A stretch of DNA of 64,000 nt from Actomonas aquatica (GCF_019679435.2 NZ_CP139781.1:1550001-1614000); one strand, 5' to 3'. Positions 18,720-27,712 are shown, numbered from the stretch's first letter. Translations and numbers: made by a program. Notes: generated from the letters alone by a model not told the origin.

Positions 18720-19736
18720 ATGGGTTCATCGTCACAACCGCATCCCACCACTCCGCACATCGCCACCCAACTGCGCGCGCGTGCTGCCGCCGACGGCTTT
18801 ATCCCCTTTGCGGACTTCATGGACGTCGCCCTCTACGACCCCCAAACCGGTTTCTACACCGCTGATCGCGAGCGCGTGGGTCAATCGGCCGGCACCCATT
18901 TTTACACCGCCACCTCCCTCGGCCCGGTTTTTGGCGAACTGGTCTCAGCGGCCGCGCAACATCATCTCCAACGGCACCACGCCGACCCCGCCGCCTACCG
19001 TTTCATCGAAATAGGCTCCGAACGCGGCCGCACCGTGCTGGACGGGATCGAACATCCTTTCGCCGAACTCGTGCCACTGGGCGTCGGCACCGAGCTCAAG
19101 CTCTCCGGCCCCTGCATCGTATTCTCCAACGAGCTATTTGATGCCCAACCCTGCCGCCGCTTCCTGCGCTCCGGCGACGCTTGGCTGGAACGAGGTGTGA
19201 CGCTCGACGCGCAAAACCAGCTGCACGAAACCACCCGCCCGGTCGCTCCGGCCGACGCCATCGCCCTCCGACTTCCGGCCGACGCGCTCGATGGCTACGA
19301 ACTCGATCTGCCAATCGCCGCCGATGCCCTCGCCGCCACCATCGCGAGCCAACCCTGGCACGGCCTCTTCCTCGCTTTCGACTATGGCAAAAGCTGGCAC
19401 GAACTTAGTCACGAAACCCCGCAGGGCACGGTGCGGGCCTACCATCATCACCGCCAGAGCAACGCCCTCTACGACCACATCGGCGAGCAGGATCTAACCT
19501 GCCACATCTGCTGGGACACCTTGGGCGAGGCCCTGCAGAAGGCCGGATTTTCCGTCGATTCCGCCCTCTCGCAGGAGGCCTTCTTCATCAAAAACACCGC
19601 CTCAACCCTCGCTCGCATCATGGCCGCCGAGGCCTCCACGATGAGTCCGCGAAAAGCTGGGCTCATGCAACTCCTTCACCCCTCAGCACTTGGACAAAAG
19701 TTCCAAGCGCTAACGGCTTGGCGTGACGAAGCGTAA
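18720..19736 (+). CDS. SAM-dependent methyltransferase, MidA/NDUFAF7 family
   Basis: A 338-residue member of the COG1565 (DUF185) family. The N-terminal signature FADFMDVALYDPQTGFY and the segment HFYTATSLGPVFGELV match closely. The SAM-site region YRFIEIGSERG and the family motif IVFSNELFDAQPCRRF follow. The mitochondrial homologue methylates an arginine of complex I. The bacterial substrate is generally unknown, so only the family is named. It is divergent from the S41 protease with just 34 bp between the starts. rpmB follows 64 bp downstream. Confidence 0.88.
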   Translation: MGSSSQPHPTTPHIATQLRARAAADGFIPFADFMDVALYDPQTGFYTADRERVGQSAGTHFYTATSLGPVFGELVSAAAQHHLQRHHADPAAYRFIEIGSERGRTVLDGIEHPFAELVPLGVGTELKLSGPCIVFSNELFDAQPCRRFLRSGDAWLERGVTLDAQNQLHETTRPVAPADAIALRLPADALDGYELDLPIAADALAATIASQPWHGLFLAFDYGKSWHELSHETPQGTVRAYHHHRQSNALYDHIGEQDLTCHICWDTLGEALQKAGFSVDSALSQEAFFIKNTASTLARIMAAEASTMSPRKAGLMQLLHPSALGQKFQALTAWRDEA

Positions 19737-19800
19737 AAAATCCCCTTGCTTCGCACTCCGCCAAACCCTTAAGTCCGCCCCTTTTAACTGAGGAAAAGCC

Positions 19801-20031
19801 ATGTCCCGAATCTGTGCCATCACTGGAAAGCGCCCCACCACGGGCAGCATCATTCATCGTAAAGGTGTCGCCAAGAAGAGCGGCGGTATCGGCACGCACG
19901 TGACCAAGGTCACGAAACGCACCTTCCGCCCGAACCTGCAACGCATCCGCGTGAAGCTGCCGAACGGCACGATCAAGCGCATGTGGGTCTCCGTGAAGGC
20001 CATCAAGGCCGGTCTGGTCCAAAAGGTCTGA
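19801..20031 (+). CDS. rpmB: 50S ribosomal protein L28
   Basis: Small basic ribosomal protein of 76 residues. It begins with the typical MSRICAITGKRPTTGSII and continues with TKRTFRPNLQRIRV, both diagnostic for L28. A strong Shine-Dalgarno (GAGGAAA) sits about 6 bp upstream of the ATG, one of the clearest in the window. The usual partner rpmG is not adjacent. A strong intrinsic terminator follows at 20071-20101. Confidence 0.96.
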   Translation: MSRICAITGKRPTTGSIIHRKGVAKKSGGIGTHVTKVTKRTFRPNLQRIRVKLPNGTIKRMWVSVKAIKAGLVQKV

Positions 20032-20070
20032 CCCCACCCGCTCACCGCGGTCACACACACTACTTTCCCA

Positions 20071-20101
20071 CCGCCGCTTTTTCGCAAGCGGCGGTTTTTT
20101 T
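20071..20101 (+). terminator. Intrinsic terminator of rpmB
   Basis: A perfect 9-bp stem (CCGCCGCTT with its complement, 6-nt loop) is followed at once by a seven-T run. It lies 40 bp after the rpmB stop on the plus strand. Confidence 0.93.
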
Positions 20102-20129
20102 GTGCCCGGCGCGAAACAACTCCAACCGC

Positions 20130-20199
20130 AGCGCGAGCAAGCTCGCAGCCTACATTCCGCGTTCGTTCCCGCACTGTAGGCTGCGAGCTTGCTCGCGCT
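20130..20199. repeat. Perfect 25-bp inverted repeat pair (REP-like)
   Basis: Arms at 20130-20154 and 20175-20199 are perfectly complementary over 25 bp with a 20-nt loop. Each arm holds a small palindrome (GCGAGCAAGCTCGC). It lies just past the rpmB terminator and before an unknown membrane-protein gene. The core differs from the other inverted pairs of this window. Confidence 0.75.
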
Positions 20200-20277
20200 A
20201 CCCTGCCCCACGGCCCGCCCTCCTTTACGCACCTATGCGTATACCGGATGGCGCCCCTCCTCCGCTAAGGTTTTGGC

Positions 20278-20892
20278 GTGCGCGACGCCACCCCCTCCGA
20301 CACCAGCGACCAACCGATCCTCTTCCGTCATCCACACGGCAGACGCATCCGGCTGATGGCCCGCGCCGCGAGCGCCCTGGGTCTGCTCACGGCGGTCACC
20401 ACCACGAGCGTGGTCCTACGCGCCGCCTTTCAGCACGGCTTCGCGGAGCTGCACGCGCCGGCGCTTGCCCTGGCCTCATTGCTCGCCGTCGGCGGTCTGG
20501 GATTTGCCCTCCTCGCCTGCCGCTTCGCGCGGAGCTTCGTCACTCATTTTGAACTGTGGCCACGCAGCCATCTGGCGGTGGTGCGTGCTGCCGGCTGCTG
20601 GCGCGAGCAACTACAGCTCCTCGCTTGGCGTGAGTTCAGCACGGGGCACCTCAAGGCACACGCTCTCGCGCACGATCCCACGCTGCGTTTTTACACCCGC
20701 TCGCACGGCGCACTCATCTTCGAGCAAAGCGCCGGCGAAGCCCCCCACGGTTGGGTGGCCCTGCACCGTTTCCTGGAGAAGTGCAGCTTGCCGGAATGCC
20801 CGACGTCGCGAGACGAAAGGGAGGAAACCCTCCTCCGCACCCGCGTCGCCCGACCGACTCAGACCTTGCGGAAGACGACGGCGGCGTTCTGA
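20278..20892 (+). CDS. Hypothetical membrane protein (two predicted TM segments)
   Basis: A 204-residue protein of no family that I recognise. It starts at a GTG at 20278. Two hydrophobic stretches, about residues 28-48 and 60-82 (ALALASLLAVGGLGFALLAC), form a helical hairpin. After them comes a cytosolic-looking part with SHGALIFEQSAGE and a charged tail. The last 34 bp overlap the 3' end of fabF on the other strand, so the C-terminus is constrained by fabF. No partner gene is obvious. It follows a terminator and a repeat, so it probably has its own promoter. It may be genus-restricted. A spurious ORF is possible but less likely, given the clean two-helix pattern. Confidence 0.55.
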   Translation: MRDATPSDTSDQPILFRHPHGRRIRLMARAASALGLLTAVTTTSVVLRAAFQHGFAELHAPALALASLLAVGGLGFALLACRFARSFVTHFELWPRSHLAVVRAAGCWREQLQLLAWREFSTGHLKAHALAHDPTLRFYTRSHGALIFEQSAGEAPHGWVALHRFLEKCSLPECPTSRDEREETLLRTRVARPTQTLRKTTAAF

Positions 20893-22109
20893 CCACCGAA
20901 GCCGAGGTTGTTGCTCAGCACCGTATCCACTTTGGCCTCACGCGCCGTGTTGGGCACGTAGTCGAGATCACACTCGGGATCGGGTTCGTGGAGATTGATC
21001 GTCGGCGGCAGCGTCTGGTGTTCGATCGCTTTCAAACAGGCGATGCTTTCGATACCGCCGGCGGCGCCCAGCAGGTGACCGGTCATCGATTTGGTCGACG
21101 AGACGGCGAGCTTGGTCGCGTGGTCGCCGAAGAGACGCTTGATCGCCATGGTCTCAAACTTGTCGTTGTAGGGCGTCGAGGTGCCGTGGGCGTTGATGTA
21201 ATCCACGTCGGTGGTCTCGACTCCAGCCCACTTGAGCGCACGGGTCATGGCCATGCCAAGGCCCTTGCCTTCGGGATCGGGCATCGTGATGTGGTGAGCA
21301 TCAGCCGTGGCCGCGTAACCCGCCACTTCGCCGTAGATCCGGGCACCGCGCGCCTTGGCGTGTTCGAGCGATTCGAGAATCAGCACGCCGGCGCCCTCAC
21401 CCATCACAAAACCATCGCGGCCCTGAGAGAAGGGACGGCTGGCGGTGAGCGGATCGTCGTTGCGCGTGCTCATGGCCTTCATCGAGCAGAAGCTGGCGTA
21501 GGCAAACGGCGTGATCGCCGCTTCTGCGCCGCCTGCGATCATGACCTTGGCGTCACCGCGGCGGATCATGTGCATCGCTTCACCGATGGCGTGGGTCGCC
21601 GTGGCACAGGCGGACACCACGCCGAAGTTCGGACCACGCACGCCGTAGCGGATGGCGATGAGACCCGAGCAGATGTTGCCGATGAGGGCAGGAATGGTGA
21701 ACGGCGAGACCTTGCGCGGACCACCATCGACGAGACGACGGAGCTGTTGCTCGTAGGTGAGCATGCCGCCAATGCCGGAGCCGACCAACACGCCGATCTC
21801 GTCGGGGTTCTCAGCGTCAAAATCGAGACCCGAATCCTCCACGGCCTGCTTCGCCGCCACAAAACCGAAGTGGGTGTAGCGGTCGTTGCGCCGCGCTTCC
21901 TTGGGATCCATGTGCTCCTCGACATTCCAGTCTCGCACTTCGGCACCAATTTGGCAGGCGAACGGTTCGGGATCGAACAACGCAACGCGGTCAACACCGG
22001 GTTTGCCGGCGACCAAGCTGGACCAGAAGGCCACCGGATCGTGGCCCAAACCGTGCACCGCACCGAGACCGGTGACGACCACACGCTGGGAATCGGGAAG
22101 GGTATCCAT
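20859..22109 (-). CDS. fabF: 3-oxoacyl-ACP synthase II (FabF)
   Basis: Elongating beta-ketoacyl-ACP synthase of fatty-acid synthesis. The protein has 416 residues, the usual FabF length. The active site Cys is in VSACATATHAIGEA, with the two histidines in NAHGTSTPYND and KSMTGHLLGAAGG. It lies 102 bp after acpP in the minus-strand order fabG-acpP-fabF. A terminator-like hairpin occupies most of that gap and may set the ratio of carrier protein to synthase. No clear Shine-Dalgarno precedes the ATG. The 3' end overlaps a hypothetical gene on the plus strand by 34 bp. Confidence 0.96.
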   Translation of the reverse strand: MDTLPDSQRVVVTGLGAVHGLGHDPVAFWSSLVAGKPGVDRVALFDPEPFACQIGAEVRDWNVEEHMDPKEARRNDRYTHFGFVAAKQAVEDSGLDFDAENPDEIGVLVGSGIGGMLTYEQQLRRLVDGGPRKVSPFTIPALIGNICSGLIAIRYGVRGPNFGVVSACATATHAIGEAMHMIRRGDAKVMIAGGAEAAITPFAYASFCSMKAMSTRNDDPLTASRPFSQGRDGFVMGEGAGVLILESLEHAKARGARIYGEVAGYAATADAHHITMPDPEGKGLGMAMTRALKWAGVETTDVDYINAHGTSTPYNDKFETMAIKRLFGDHATKLAVSSTKSMTGHLLGAAGGIESIACLKAIEHQTLPPTINLHEPDPECDLDYVPNTAREAKVDTVLSNNLGFGGQNAAVVFRKV

Positions 22110-22145
22110 TCAGCGAAGACTTAAGGGAGGAACGATTTTAACAAC

Positions 22146-22198
22146 AAAAAGGGCGCCCCACAGCGGCTCGCTTACGAGACCGGTAGGACGCCCAAAAA
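22146..22198 (-). terminator. Terminator or attenuator hairpin between acpP and fabF
   Basis: On the minus strand, GGGCGTCC pairs with GGGCGCCC (one G-T pair), enclosing a second small hairpin, and is followed by a five-T run. It starts 14 bp after the acpP stop and ends before fabF. Partial termination here would leave acpP more abundant than fabF (inference). Confidence 0.65.
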
Positions 22199-22211
22199 TG
22201 TGACGGAAGAC

Positions 22212-22475
22212 TCAGCTGTTGCCGGCCTTACCCTTGATGTAGTCGACGACCTGACCGACGGTCTGAAGCTTCTCGGCGTCGGACTCGGGAATCTCACCCT
22301 GAATCTCTTCCTTGAACTCTTCCTCGAAGGCCATGATCAGCTCGACAGTATCGAGGGAATCGGCACCGAGATCATCCAGGAACGAAGCTTCCGGAGTGAT
22401 CTGTTCCTCGTTCACGTTGAGTTGGTTAACGATGATTTCCTTAACCCGTTGTTCGATGGTTTTTTGGTCGGACAT
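22212..22475 (-). CDS. acpP: Acyl carrier protein
   Basis: An 87-residue acidic carrier that holds growing acyl chains on a 4'-phosphopantetheine arm. The attachment serine is in the invariant [10 protein letters not shown] at about residues 42-51. The N-terminal region [14 protein letters not shown] matches the family. It lies between fabG (29 bp upstream) and fabF (102 bp downstream), the standard fatty-acid cluster order. It is slightly longer than E. coli AcpP (78), with extra residues at both ends. CoaD, which makes the CoA that supplies the prosthetic group, is encoded at 57304-57783. Confidence 0.97.
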   Translation of the reverse strand: MSDQKTIEQRVKEIIVNQLNVNEEQITPEASFLDDLGADSLDTVELIMAFEEEFKEEIQGEIPESDAEKLQTVGQVVDYIKGKAGNS

Positions 22476-22504
22476 GTGGAGGGACTACTAAAGGCGCTGA
22501 GGCT

Positions 22505-23245
22505 TCACATCACCATACCGCCGTCAACGGTAAAAACCTGTCCTGTGATGTAGGAGGACTCCTCACTGCACAGGAAGGTCGTGGCGTTGGCGATGTCGGT
22601 GGCTTCACCGAAGCGGCGCATGGGAATGAATTCAACGACTCCCTTTTGCACTTCTTCGCTGAGCTCAGCGGTCATATCAGTTTTGATGAAGCCGGGAGCG
22701 ACGACATTCACGGTCACATTGCGGCGCGCGAATTCCTTCGCGACCGTCTTGCTGAAACCGATCATGCCCGCTTTCGCGGCAGAGTAATTGGCTTGGCCGG
22801 CATTCCCCATGATGCCGGAAACAGAAGAGATGTTGACGATGCGACCCCAGCGGTTGCGGCACATCGGCCAGCCGATGGCTTTGGTCCAATGGAAGCAGCT
22901 GGTGAGGTTCGTCTGCAGCACGGCGTCCCAGTCCTCTTCGGACATGCGCGCGAGCAATCCATCGCGGGTGATACCGGCGTTGTTCACCAAGATATCGATC
23001 TTGCCGAACTCCTTGAGCAACTCTTCGGCAGCGGCCTGCACGGCCGGTCCATCGGACACGTCAACCGCCCGCGCGACGGCTTCACCGCCGGCGGCTTTAA
23101 TGGCGTCAGCGACCCCCCCGCAGCTGGCGGGATTCTTGGACACACAAATGACTTTAACGCCCTTTGCGGCGAGGGACTCGGCGATGGCCTTGCCGATGCC
23201 ACGGCCAGCGCCCGTCACCAATGCGGTGCGATCAGTAAACGTCAT
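22505..23245 (-). CDS. fabG: 3-oxoacyl-ACP reductase FabG
   Basis: NADPH-dependent short-chain reductase of the fatty-acid cycle. The start at ATG 23245 (MTFTDRTALVTGAGRGIG) gives 246 residues, close to E. coli FabG (244). An open frame continues 15 codons upstream but lacks family similarity. Visible motifs are the cofactor loop TGAGRGIG, NNAGITRDGLL, Ser in NISSVSG and the catalytic YSAAKAG. The C-terminal ITGQVFTVDGGM is typical. It is the first gene of the fabG-acpP-fabF run. Confidence 0.96.
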   Translation of the reverse strand: MTFTDRTALVTGAGRGIGKAIAESLAAKGVKVICVSKNPASCGGVADAIKAAGGEAVARAVDVSDGPAVQAAAEELLKEFGKIDILVNNAGITRDGLLARMSEEDWDAVLQTNLTSCFHWTKAIGWPMCRNRWGRIVNISSVSGIMGNAGQANYSAAKAGMIGFSKTVAKEFARRNVTVNVVAPGFIKTDMTAELSEEVQKGVVEFIPMRRFGEATDIANATTFLCSEESSYITGQVFTVDGGMVM

Positions 23246-23329
23246 AGAAGGTGCAAAGTGCGCGAAGCTCTTAACCGGGGGCGAGGACAAAATGCATCGG
23301 CTGCGCCCACCGGTTTAACACATGCGCCC

Positions 23330-26296
23330 TCACTCGTCTGGCGGCGTAAAGCCGCGCCGCAGCACGTTTTCACTCACCAACCGCGGGACGAGGAAGTTCT
23401 CCAGATAACCGCGGCCGCCCGCCTTGGTGCCACCACCACTCATGCGGTAACCGCCAAACGGCTGACGTTCGACGATGGCCCCGGTGATCGCGCGATTGAG
23501 GTAGATGTTACCCGCTTCGAGCTCAGCCGCGGCCCGACGCAATGCAGAAGGTCGCCGCGAGAACAAACCGGCCGTGAGCGCATAGTCGGTGCCGTTGGCC
23601 CACGCGATGGCTTCATCGAGATCACGGGCCCGCAGGATCGCGACAACGGGTCCAAAAACCTCGTCTTGGGCGATGCGATGGTCGGGCCGCACCTCGGTGA
23701 ACACGGTCGGCCCAATGAACCAACCGTGGGCCGGCGCGGTGCCTTGATAAGCCAGACGCGCCTCCCCTCGCCCGGTATCGATGCAGCCGCGAATCTTGCG
23801 CTGCGCCTCCTCGTCGATGACTGGCCCCACCAACGTGCCGGGATCGGTCGGGTCGCCGATTTGCAGGCTGCCGCAGGCCGCGACAAAACGCTCCACAAAC
23901 GTATCGTAGATGCCGTCGAGCACGATGAGTCGCGACAGGGCCGAACACTTCTGACCGCTGAATCCAAACGCTGAATACAGCGCCCCAGGAATGGCTTCAT
24001 CCAAGTCGGCGTCGTCGTCGATGATGAGTGCGTTCTTGCCGCCCATTTCACAGACCACCTTCTTGAGCTGCGTCTGGCCCGGCAGCGTGCGCCCGGCGGC
24101 TTCCCAAATGGCGGTGCCCACCGCTCGCGAGCCCGTGAAAGCCACGAAGCTGATCTGCGGATGCGCCACCAGATGCGCGCCAATTTCCTCACCTCGCCCG
24201 GGGAGGAAGTGCAGCACCTCGGCCGGCACGCCGGCCTCGCGCAGGATGTCGTAGCATACGCCGGCGATGAGTGTGGTTTGCTCCGCCGGTTTCATGATGA
24301 CCGCATTGCCCCCGACCAGCGGCGCGACGGTGAGACCCGTGAGGATGGCGAGGGGGAAATTCCATGGCGCGATCGCCACCCCGACGCCGCGGGCGGTCCA
24401 TGTCGTGGTATTGCGTTCACCCGCCACGCGCTGCGTCAGCACAGGTGCATCGATCCGCCGCATCTCGGCCGCGTAGAAACGGCAAAAGTCGACCGCCTCC
24501 GACACATCGGCGTCGGCTTCCGGCCAAGGTTTGCCGGCCTCAAGAATGATGAGGGCGGTAAGTTCGGAGCGGCGCGCCTCCATCAGATCGGCGGCGCGGT
24601 CCAACATGCCAGCGCGCTCGGCCACCGGCGTGCGTCGCCATTGCGGCCACGCTTTTTGCGCGGCAGCTACGGCCTGGTCCGCATCAGCGATGGTGGCGAC
24701 GCCCCAACGGCCGAGCACCTGCGCGGGATCGGCGGGGTTGCGCGATTCGAGCCATTCGCGGGGCGCGATGGCGCGGCCGCCCACGATCGGCGGACGCTCC
24801 TGGCCGAGCTTGGCGCGGACGTCCTCGATCGCCTGCGCCAGACGCTCGCGTTCCGCCGTTTGGCTGAAGTCGCGATTGGGCGCGTTGACAAATCCGGTCG
24901 CCGCGGGCGGCGCCGGCTCGGCAGTCACATCCGCGGCGGGATCCCGCAATAAGGTCGCCGCGGAGACTTCGCCGGAGGCGGCCGAGCTGAGGAAGCCTTC
25001 GTTACTGGTATTTTCCAGCAAGCGGCGCACGAGGTAGGCCATGCCCGGCAGGAGTTCGCCGATCGGACAATACTCGCGCACCCGATGACCCGTGGCGGCG
25101 AGGGCTGCCTTGAGATCATCGGCCATGCCGTAGAGCGCCTGAAATTCGTAGTCCCGCGGGTCGAGTCCGAGCCGTTCGGCTTGCGCGATCGCGTGGGCGC
25201 AGGACCGCACGTTGTGCGACGCAAAGGCCGCCGTGATCCATTCGTGCTCTTCGAGCAGGCGGGTGGACAGGCGCTCAAAACAGGCATCACTCTGCGCCTT
25301 CTGCGACCACACCGGCACCGGCCAGCCCCGCTGCTCGGCGAGCACCGTTTCGAAATCCCAATACGCGCCTTTGACGAGACGCACCGTAATCGGCCGACCC
25401 TGTTGCCGCACCCATTGAATCAACGCGTCCAGATCGGCATCGGCCGAGCGCAGGTAAGCCTGCAACGCGATGCCCATGGCGGGCTGTTCGCGAAATTCGG
25501 CTTCTTCCAAAATCGAACGAAAGAGCGCGAAGGTAAGGTCCTTCAGCTTGTAGCTCTCCATATCGAAATTGATGAAGGCCCCCACCTCGATGGCGCGTCG
25601 CAGCAGCGGTCGCAGACGCTCCTTCAGCGCACGTAAACTGGTGGCGGGATCGGCGGGGTTCACTTCTGGTGTGAGCGCCGAAATTTTGACGGAAAGATTG
25701 AGCCGCGGCAGCGGACCGCGACTGGTCGCATCGCTGAACCCGCCCTCCCCGTCCTTCTCCATCGCGGCGGAGACTTCGGTGAGAACCTCAAGGTTGCGTT
25801 GTAGAAACACATCCGCTTCGGCTTCGCTCACCACCGTTTCGCCGAGTAGGTCGATGGTGGTCGCGATGCCGCGCTTGGTGTTGGATCGGATCCGCTTCAC
25901 CAAATCGCGCGGCGTCTCGCCGGCTACAAATTGGCGGGCCATATCGGTGACCTGCGCTTTGACCGGCCCGGCCACCAATTTCGGGGCAAATCCCGCCGCG
26001 CCCAGACCAGCTTTGAGCGCCGGATGCAACACCACCGCGTGGTCGCCCAGATACTCCCGCAAATGGCCGACAATCTCGGCCGACGAACGGAGCACCGGCA
26101 ATACATCCACGAAGCGAAACAACTGCGCCTTGAAGGCCGGATCGCGCATCGCCCACTGCATGATCCGCGCATAAGCGCCGGACTTGGAGAGGAGCCCGGG
26201 CGCCGGGTGCTCCGCCATGCGGTTGAGGAGGTCTTCTCCGATGGCCCGCACCGTTGCTTCGGCTTCAGGGGCATCGACCGAATTCGTCTTAAGCAT
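23330..26296 (-). CDS. putA: Bifunctional proline dehydrogenase / P5C dehydrogenase (short PutA)
   Basis: Converts proline to glutamate in two steps within one protein, channelling P5C between sites. The start at ATG 26296 gives 988 residues. That length fits short PutA without the N-terminal RHH DNA-binding domain. The FAD-dependent proline dehydrogenase half is about 100-480, with INFDMESYKLKDL, VKGAYWDFE and RRLLENTSNEGFL. The NAD-dependent half is about 510-980, with the catalytic Cys in GFSGQKCSALSR and Glu in CEMGGKNAL. proC, the opposing biosynthetic step, is at 31453-32259. The frame is open upstream to 26482 but crosses the neighbouring terminator, so those codons are not used. Confidence 0.95.
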   Translation of the reverse strand: MLKTNSVDAPEAEATVRAIGEDLLNRMAEHPAPGLLSKSGAYARIMQWAMRDPAFKAQLFRFVDVLPVLRSSAEIVGHLREYLGDHAVVLHPALKAGLGAAGFAPKLVAGPVKAQVTDMARQFVAGETPRDLVKRIRSNTKRGIATTIDLLGETVVSEAEADVFLQRNLEVLTEVSAAMEKDGEGGFSDATSRGPLPRLNLSVKISALTPEVNPADPATSLRALKERLRPLLRRAIEVGAFINFDMESYKLKDLTFALFRSILEEAEFREQPAMGIALQAYLRSADADLDALIQWVRQQGRPITVRLVKGAYWDFETVLAEQRGWPVPVWSQKAQSDACFERLSTRLLEEHEWITAAFASHNVRSCAHAIAQAERLGLDPRDYEFQALYGMADDLKAALAATGHRVREYCPIGELLPGMAYLVRRLLENTSNEGFLSSAASGEVSAATLLRDPAADVTAEPAPPAATGFVNAPNRDFSQTAERERLAQAIEDVRAKLGQERPPIVGGRAIAPREWLESRNPADPAQVLGRWGVATIADADQAVAAAQKAWPQWRRTPVAERAGMLDRAADLMEARRSELTALIILEAGKPWPEADADVSEAVDFCRFYAAEMRRIDAPVLTQRVAGERNTTTWTARGVGVAIAPWNFPLAILTGLTVAPLVGGNAVIMKPAEQTTLIAGVCYDILREAGVPAEVLHFLPGRGEEIGAHLVAHPQISFVAFTGSRAVGTAIWEAAGRTLPGQTQLKKVVCEMGGKNALIIDDDADLDEAIPGALYSAFGFSGQKCSALSRLIVLDGIYDTFVERFVAACGSLQIGDPTDPGTLVGPVIDEEAQRKIRGCIDTGRGEARLAYQGTAPAHGWFIGPTVFTEVRPDHRIAQDEVFGPVVAILRARDLDEAIAWANGTDYALTAGLFSRRPSALRRAAAELEAGNIYLNRAITGAIVERQPFGGYRMSGGGTKAGGRGYLENFLVPRLVSENVLRRGFTPPDE

Positions 26297-26356
26297 GGCC
26301 CAAGCTAAGCACCGGTTTGACCGAGGAAAAGCTGGATCGCTGACCGTTTTCGCGCG

Positions 26357-26391
26357 CAAAAAAAACGCCGCCCTCACGAGGAGGCCGGCGT
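26357..26391 (-). terminator. Intrinsic terminator of the CysJ-like gene
   Basis: On the minus strand an 11-bp stem (ACGCCGGCCTC against its complement, one mismatch, 5-nt loop) is followed by a run of eight T. It lies 29 bp after the reductase stop and separates it from putA. Confidence 0.85.
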
Positions 26392-26420
26392 TCGGGAAAA
26401 GCACGGAAACGAGTGACGAC

Positions 26421-27593
26421 TCAGTAAACGTCGCGCTGGTAGCGCTTGTCTTTCTTGAGCTGCTTAACCCACTCGGCGGCATCTTCGACGCTCATCTTAC
26501 CCTGCTCGGCGGCGATGTCGTGCAGGGCTTGGTCGACGTCCTTGGCCATACGTTTGGCGTCACCACACACGTAGAACAGCGCACCGTTCTGCAACCACTC
26601 CCACATCTCGGCGGCATTCTCGCGCATCTTGTCCTGCACGTAAACCTTCTGCTCCTGGTCGCGGGACCACGCGAGGTCGAGTTTCGTGACAGAACCCTTG
26701 GCGACGTAATCCTTCCACTCGTCCTCGTAGAGGAAATCGGTGGCGGCGTGCTGGTCACCAAAGTAAACCCAATTACGCCCCTTGGCGCCCACCGCGTCAC
26801 GCTCCTGGACGAAGGCACGGAACGGTGCGATGCCGGTGCCCGGACCGACCATAATGACGTCACGCTCGGCATGATCTTCCGGCAGCCCGAAATGGGAGCT
26901 AGAGACAAACACCGGCACCGGTGTTTCGCTGACGATCGCGCGATCCGCCATAAACGTGGAAGCCACGCCCACGCGCTCACGGTGGTTGGATTCGTAGCGC
27001 ACAATGGCGACCGTGAGATGCACGCCCTGCGGCGACACGGCCGGCGAGGACGCGATCGAGTAGAGCCGCGGCATGAGTTTGCGCATTTGGTCGACCAACT
27101 CCTGCGGGCTTAGGCGAGTCTTCGGAAACTCCTGCAACACGTCGATGTAATGACGCTCTTCGAGGTAGGTGCGCAGGACCTCCTTGCTTTCCGGGGCCAG
27201 CAGTTCGTCAAGTTTGGCCTTTTCCGCCGCGTCGGTGGCCTTTTCGGCCAGTGCCTTCATGAGCTTCGGCGTCGGCGAAGCCAGCGCCAGACGGTCGGAG
27301 AGGGCTTCGCGAAGCGTAATCGGCGTTTCCAGCTTCAGCATGGCCGGCGAAACCAGTTCTCCGCCGGAGGCGTGGATCGCCTCGAGAACCTCCGCCACCT
27401 CCACCGGGCGATTGGACGGAAATACCCCCAGCGAATCGCCGGCGGTGTAGGAGAGGCCACTGCCGGAAATATCCACCACAAAATGGCGGGTCTCTTTGGC
27501 GGAGCCAGGCTGGTTCAGCACGCGATTTTCGATGATGCGCGCGGGAAAGGGATTGGTCTTGGAGTAGGCTGAGTCGGCTTCAGGTGCGGACAT
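26421..27593 (-). CDS. CysJ-like NADPH flavoprotein reductase without flavodoxin domain
   Basis: A 390-residue FAD/NADPH diflavin-reductase module. The N-terminal FAD-binding part has GDSLGVFPSNRP. A helical connecting domain follows, then the FAD motif RLYSIASSP. The NADPH site has GPGTGIAPFRAFVQER, and the C-terminal YVCGDAKRMAKDVD and the final aromatic Tyr fit the CysJ/P450-reductase group. The FMN flavodoxin domain of full-length CysJ is absent, so electrons must go to a separate carrier. In other bacteria such short forms are annotated as sulfite reductase alpha subunits. No cysI, flavodoxin or ferredoxin gene is adjacent, so the partner is unknown. Confidence 0.82.
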   Translation of the reverse strand: MSAPEADSAYSKTNPFPARIIENRVLNQPGSAKETRHFVVDISGSGLSYTAGDSLGVFPSNRPVEVAEVLEAIHASGGELVSPAMLKLETPITLREALSDRLALASPTPKLMKALAEKATDAAEKAKLDELLAPESKEVLRTYLEERHYIDVLQEFPKTRLSPQELVDQMRKLMPRLYSIASSPAVSPQGVHLTVAIVRYESNHRERVGVASTFMADRAIVSETPVPVFVSSSHFGLPEDHAERDVIMVGPGTGIAPFRAFVQERDAVGAKGRNWVYFGDQHAATDFLYEDEWKDYVAKGSVTKLDLAWSRDQEQKVYVQDKMRENAAEMWEWLQNGALFYVCGDAKRMAKDVDQALHDIAAEQGKMSVEDAAEWVKQLKKDKRYQRDVY

Positions 27594-27712
27594 AAGTAAG
27601 TGAATTGATCAACACACTCGGCTTACGTGCAAGGCTTAGTTGAGTCGGACAGAACGGCATTCCCGCCGTGACGGCTTGCCACACCTCGGCAAATCCAGCC
27701 AACTGCGCGTTA

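Noticed and set aside
20751-22124. Plus-strand frame of 457 codons antisense to fabF
   Set aside because: Shadow of fabF, which has its full catalytic triad; no domain in the shadow.
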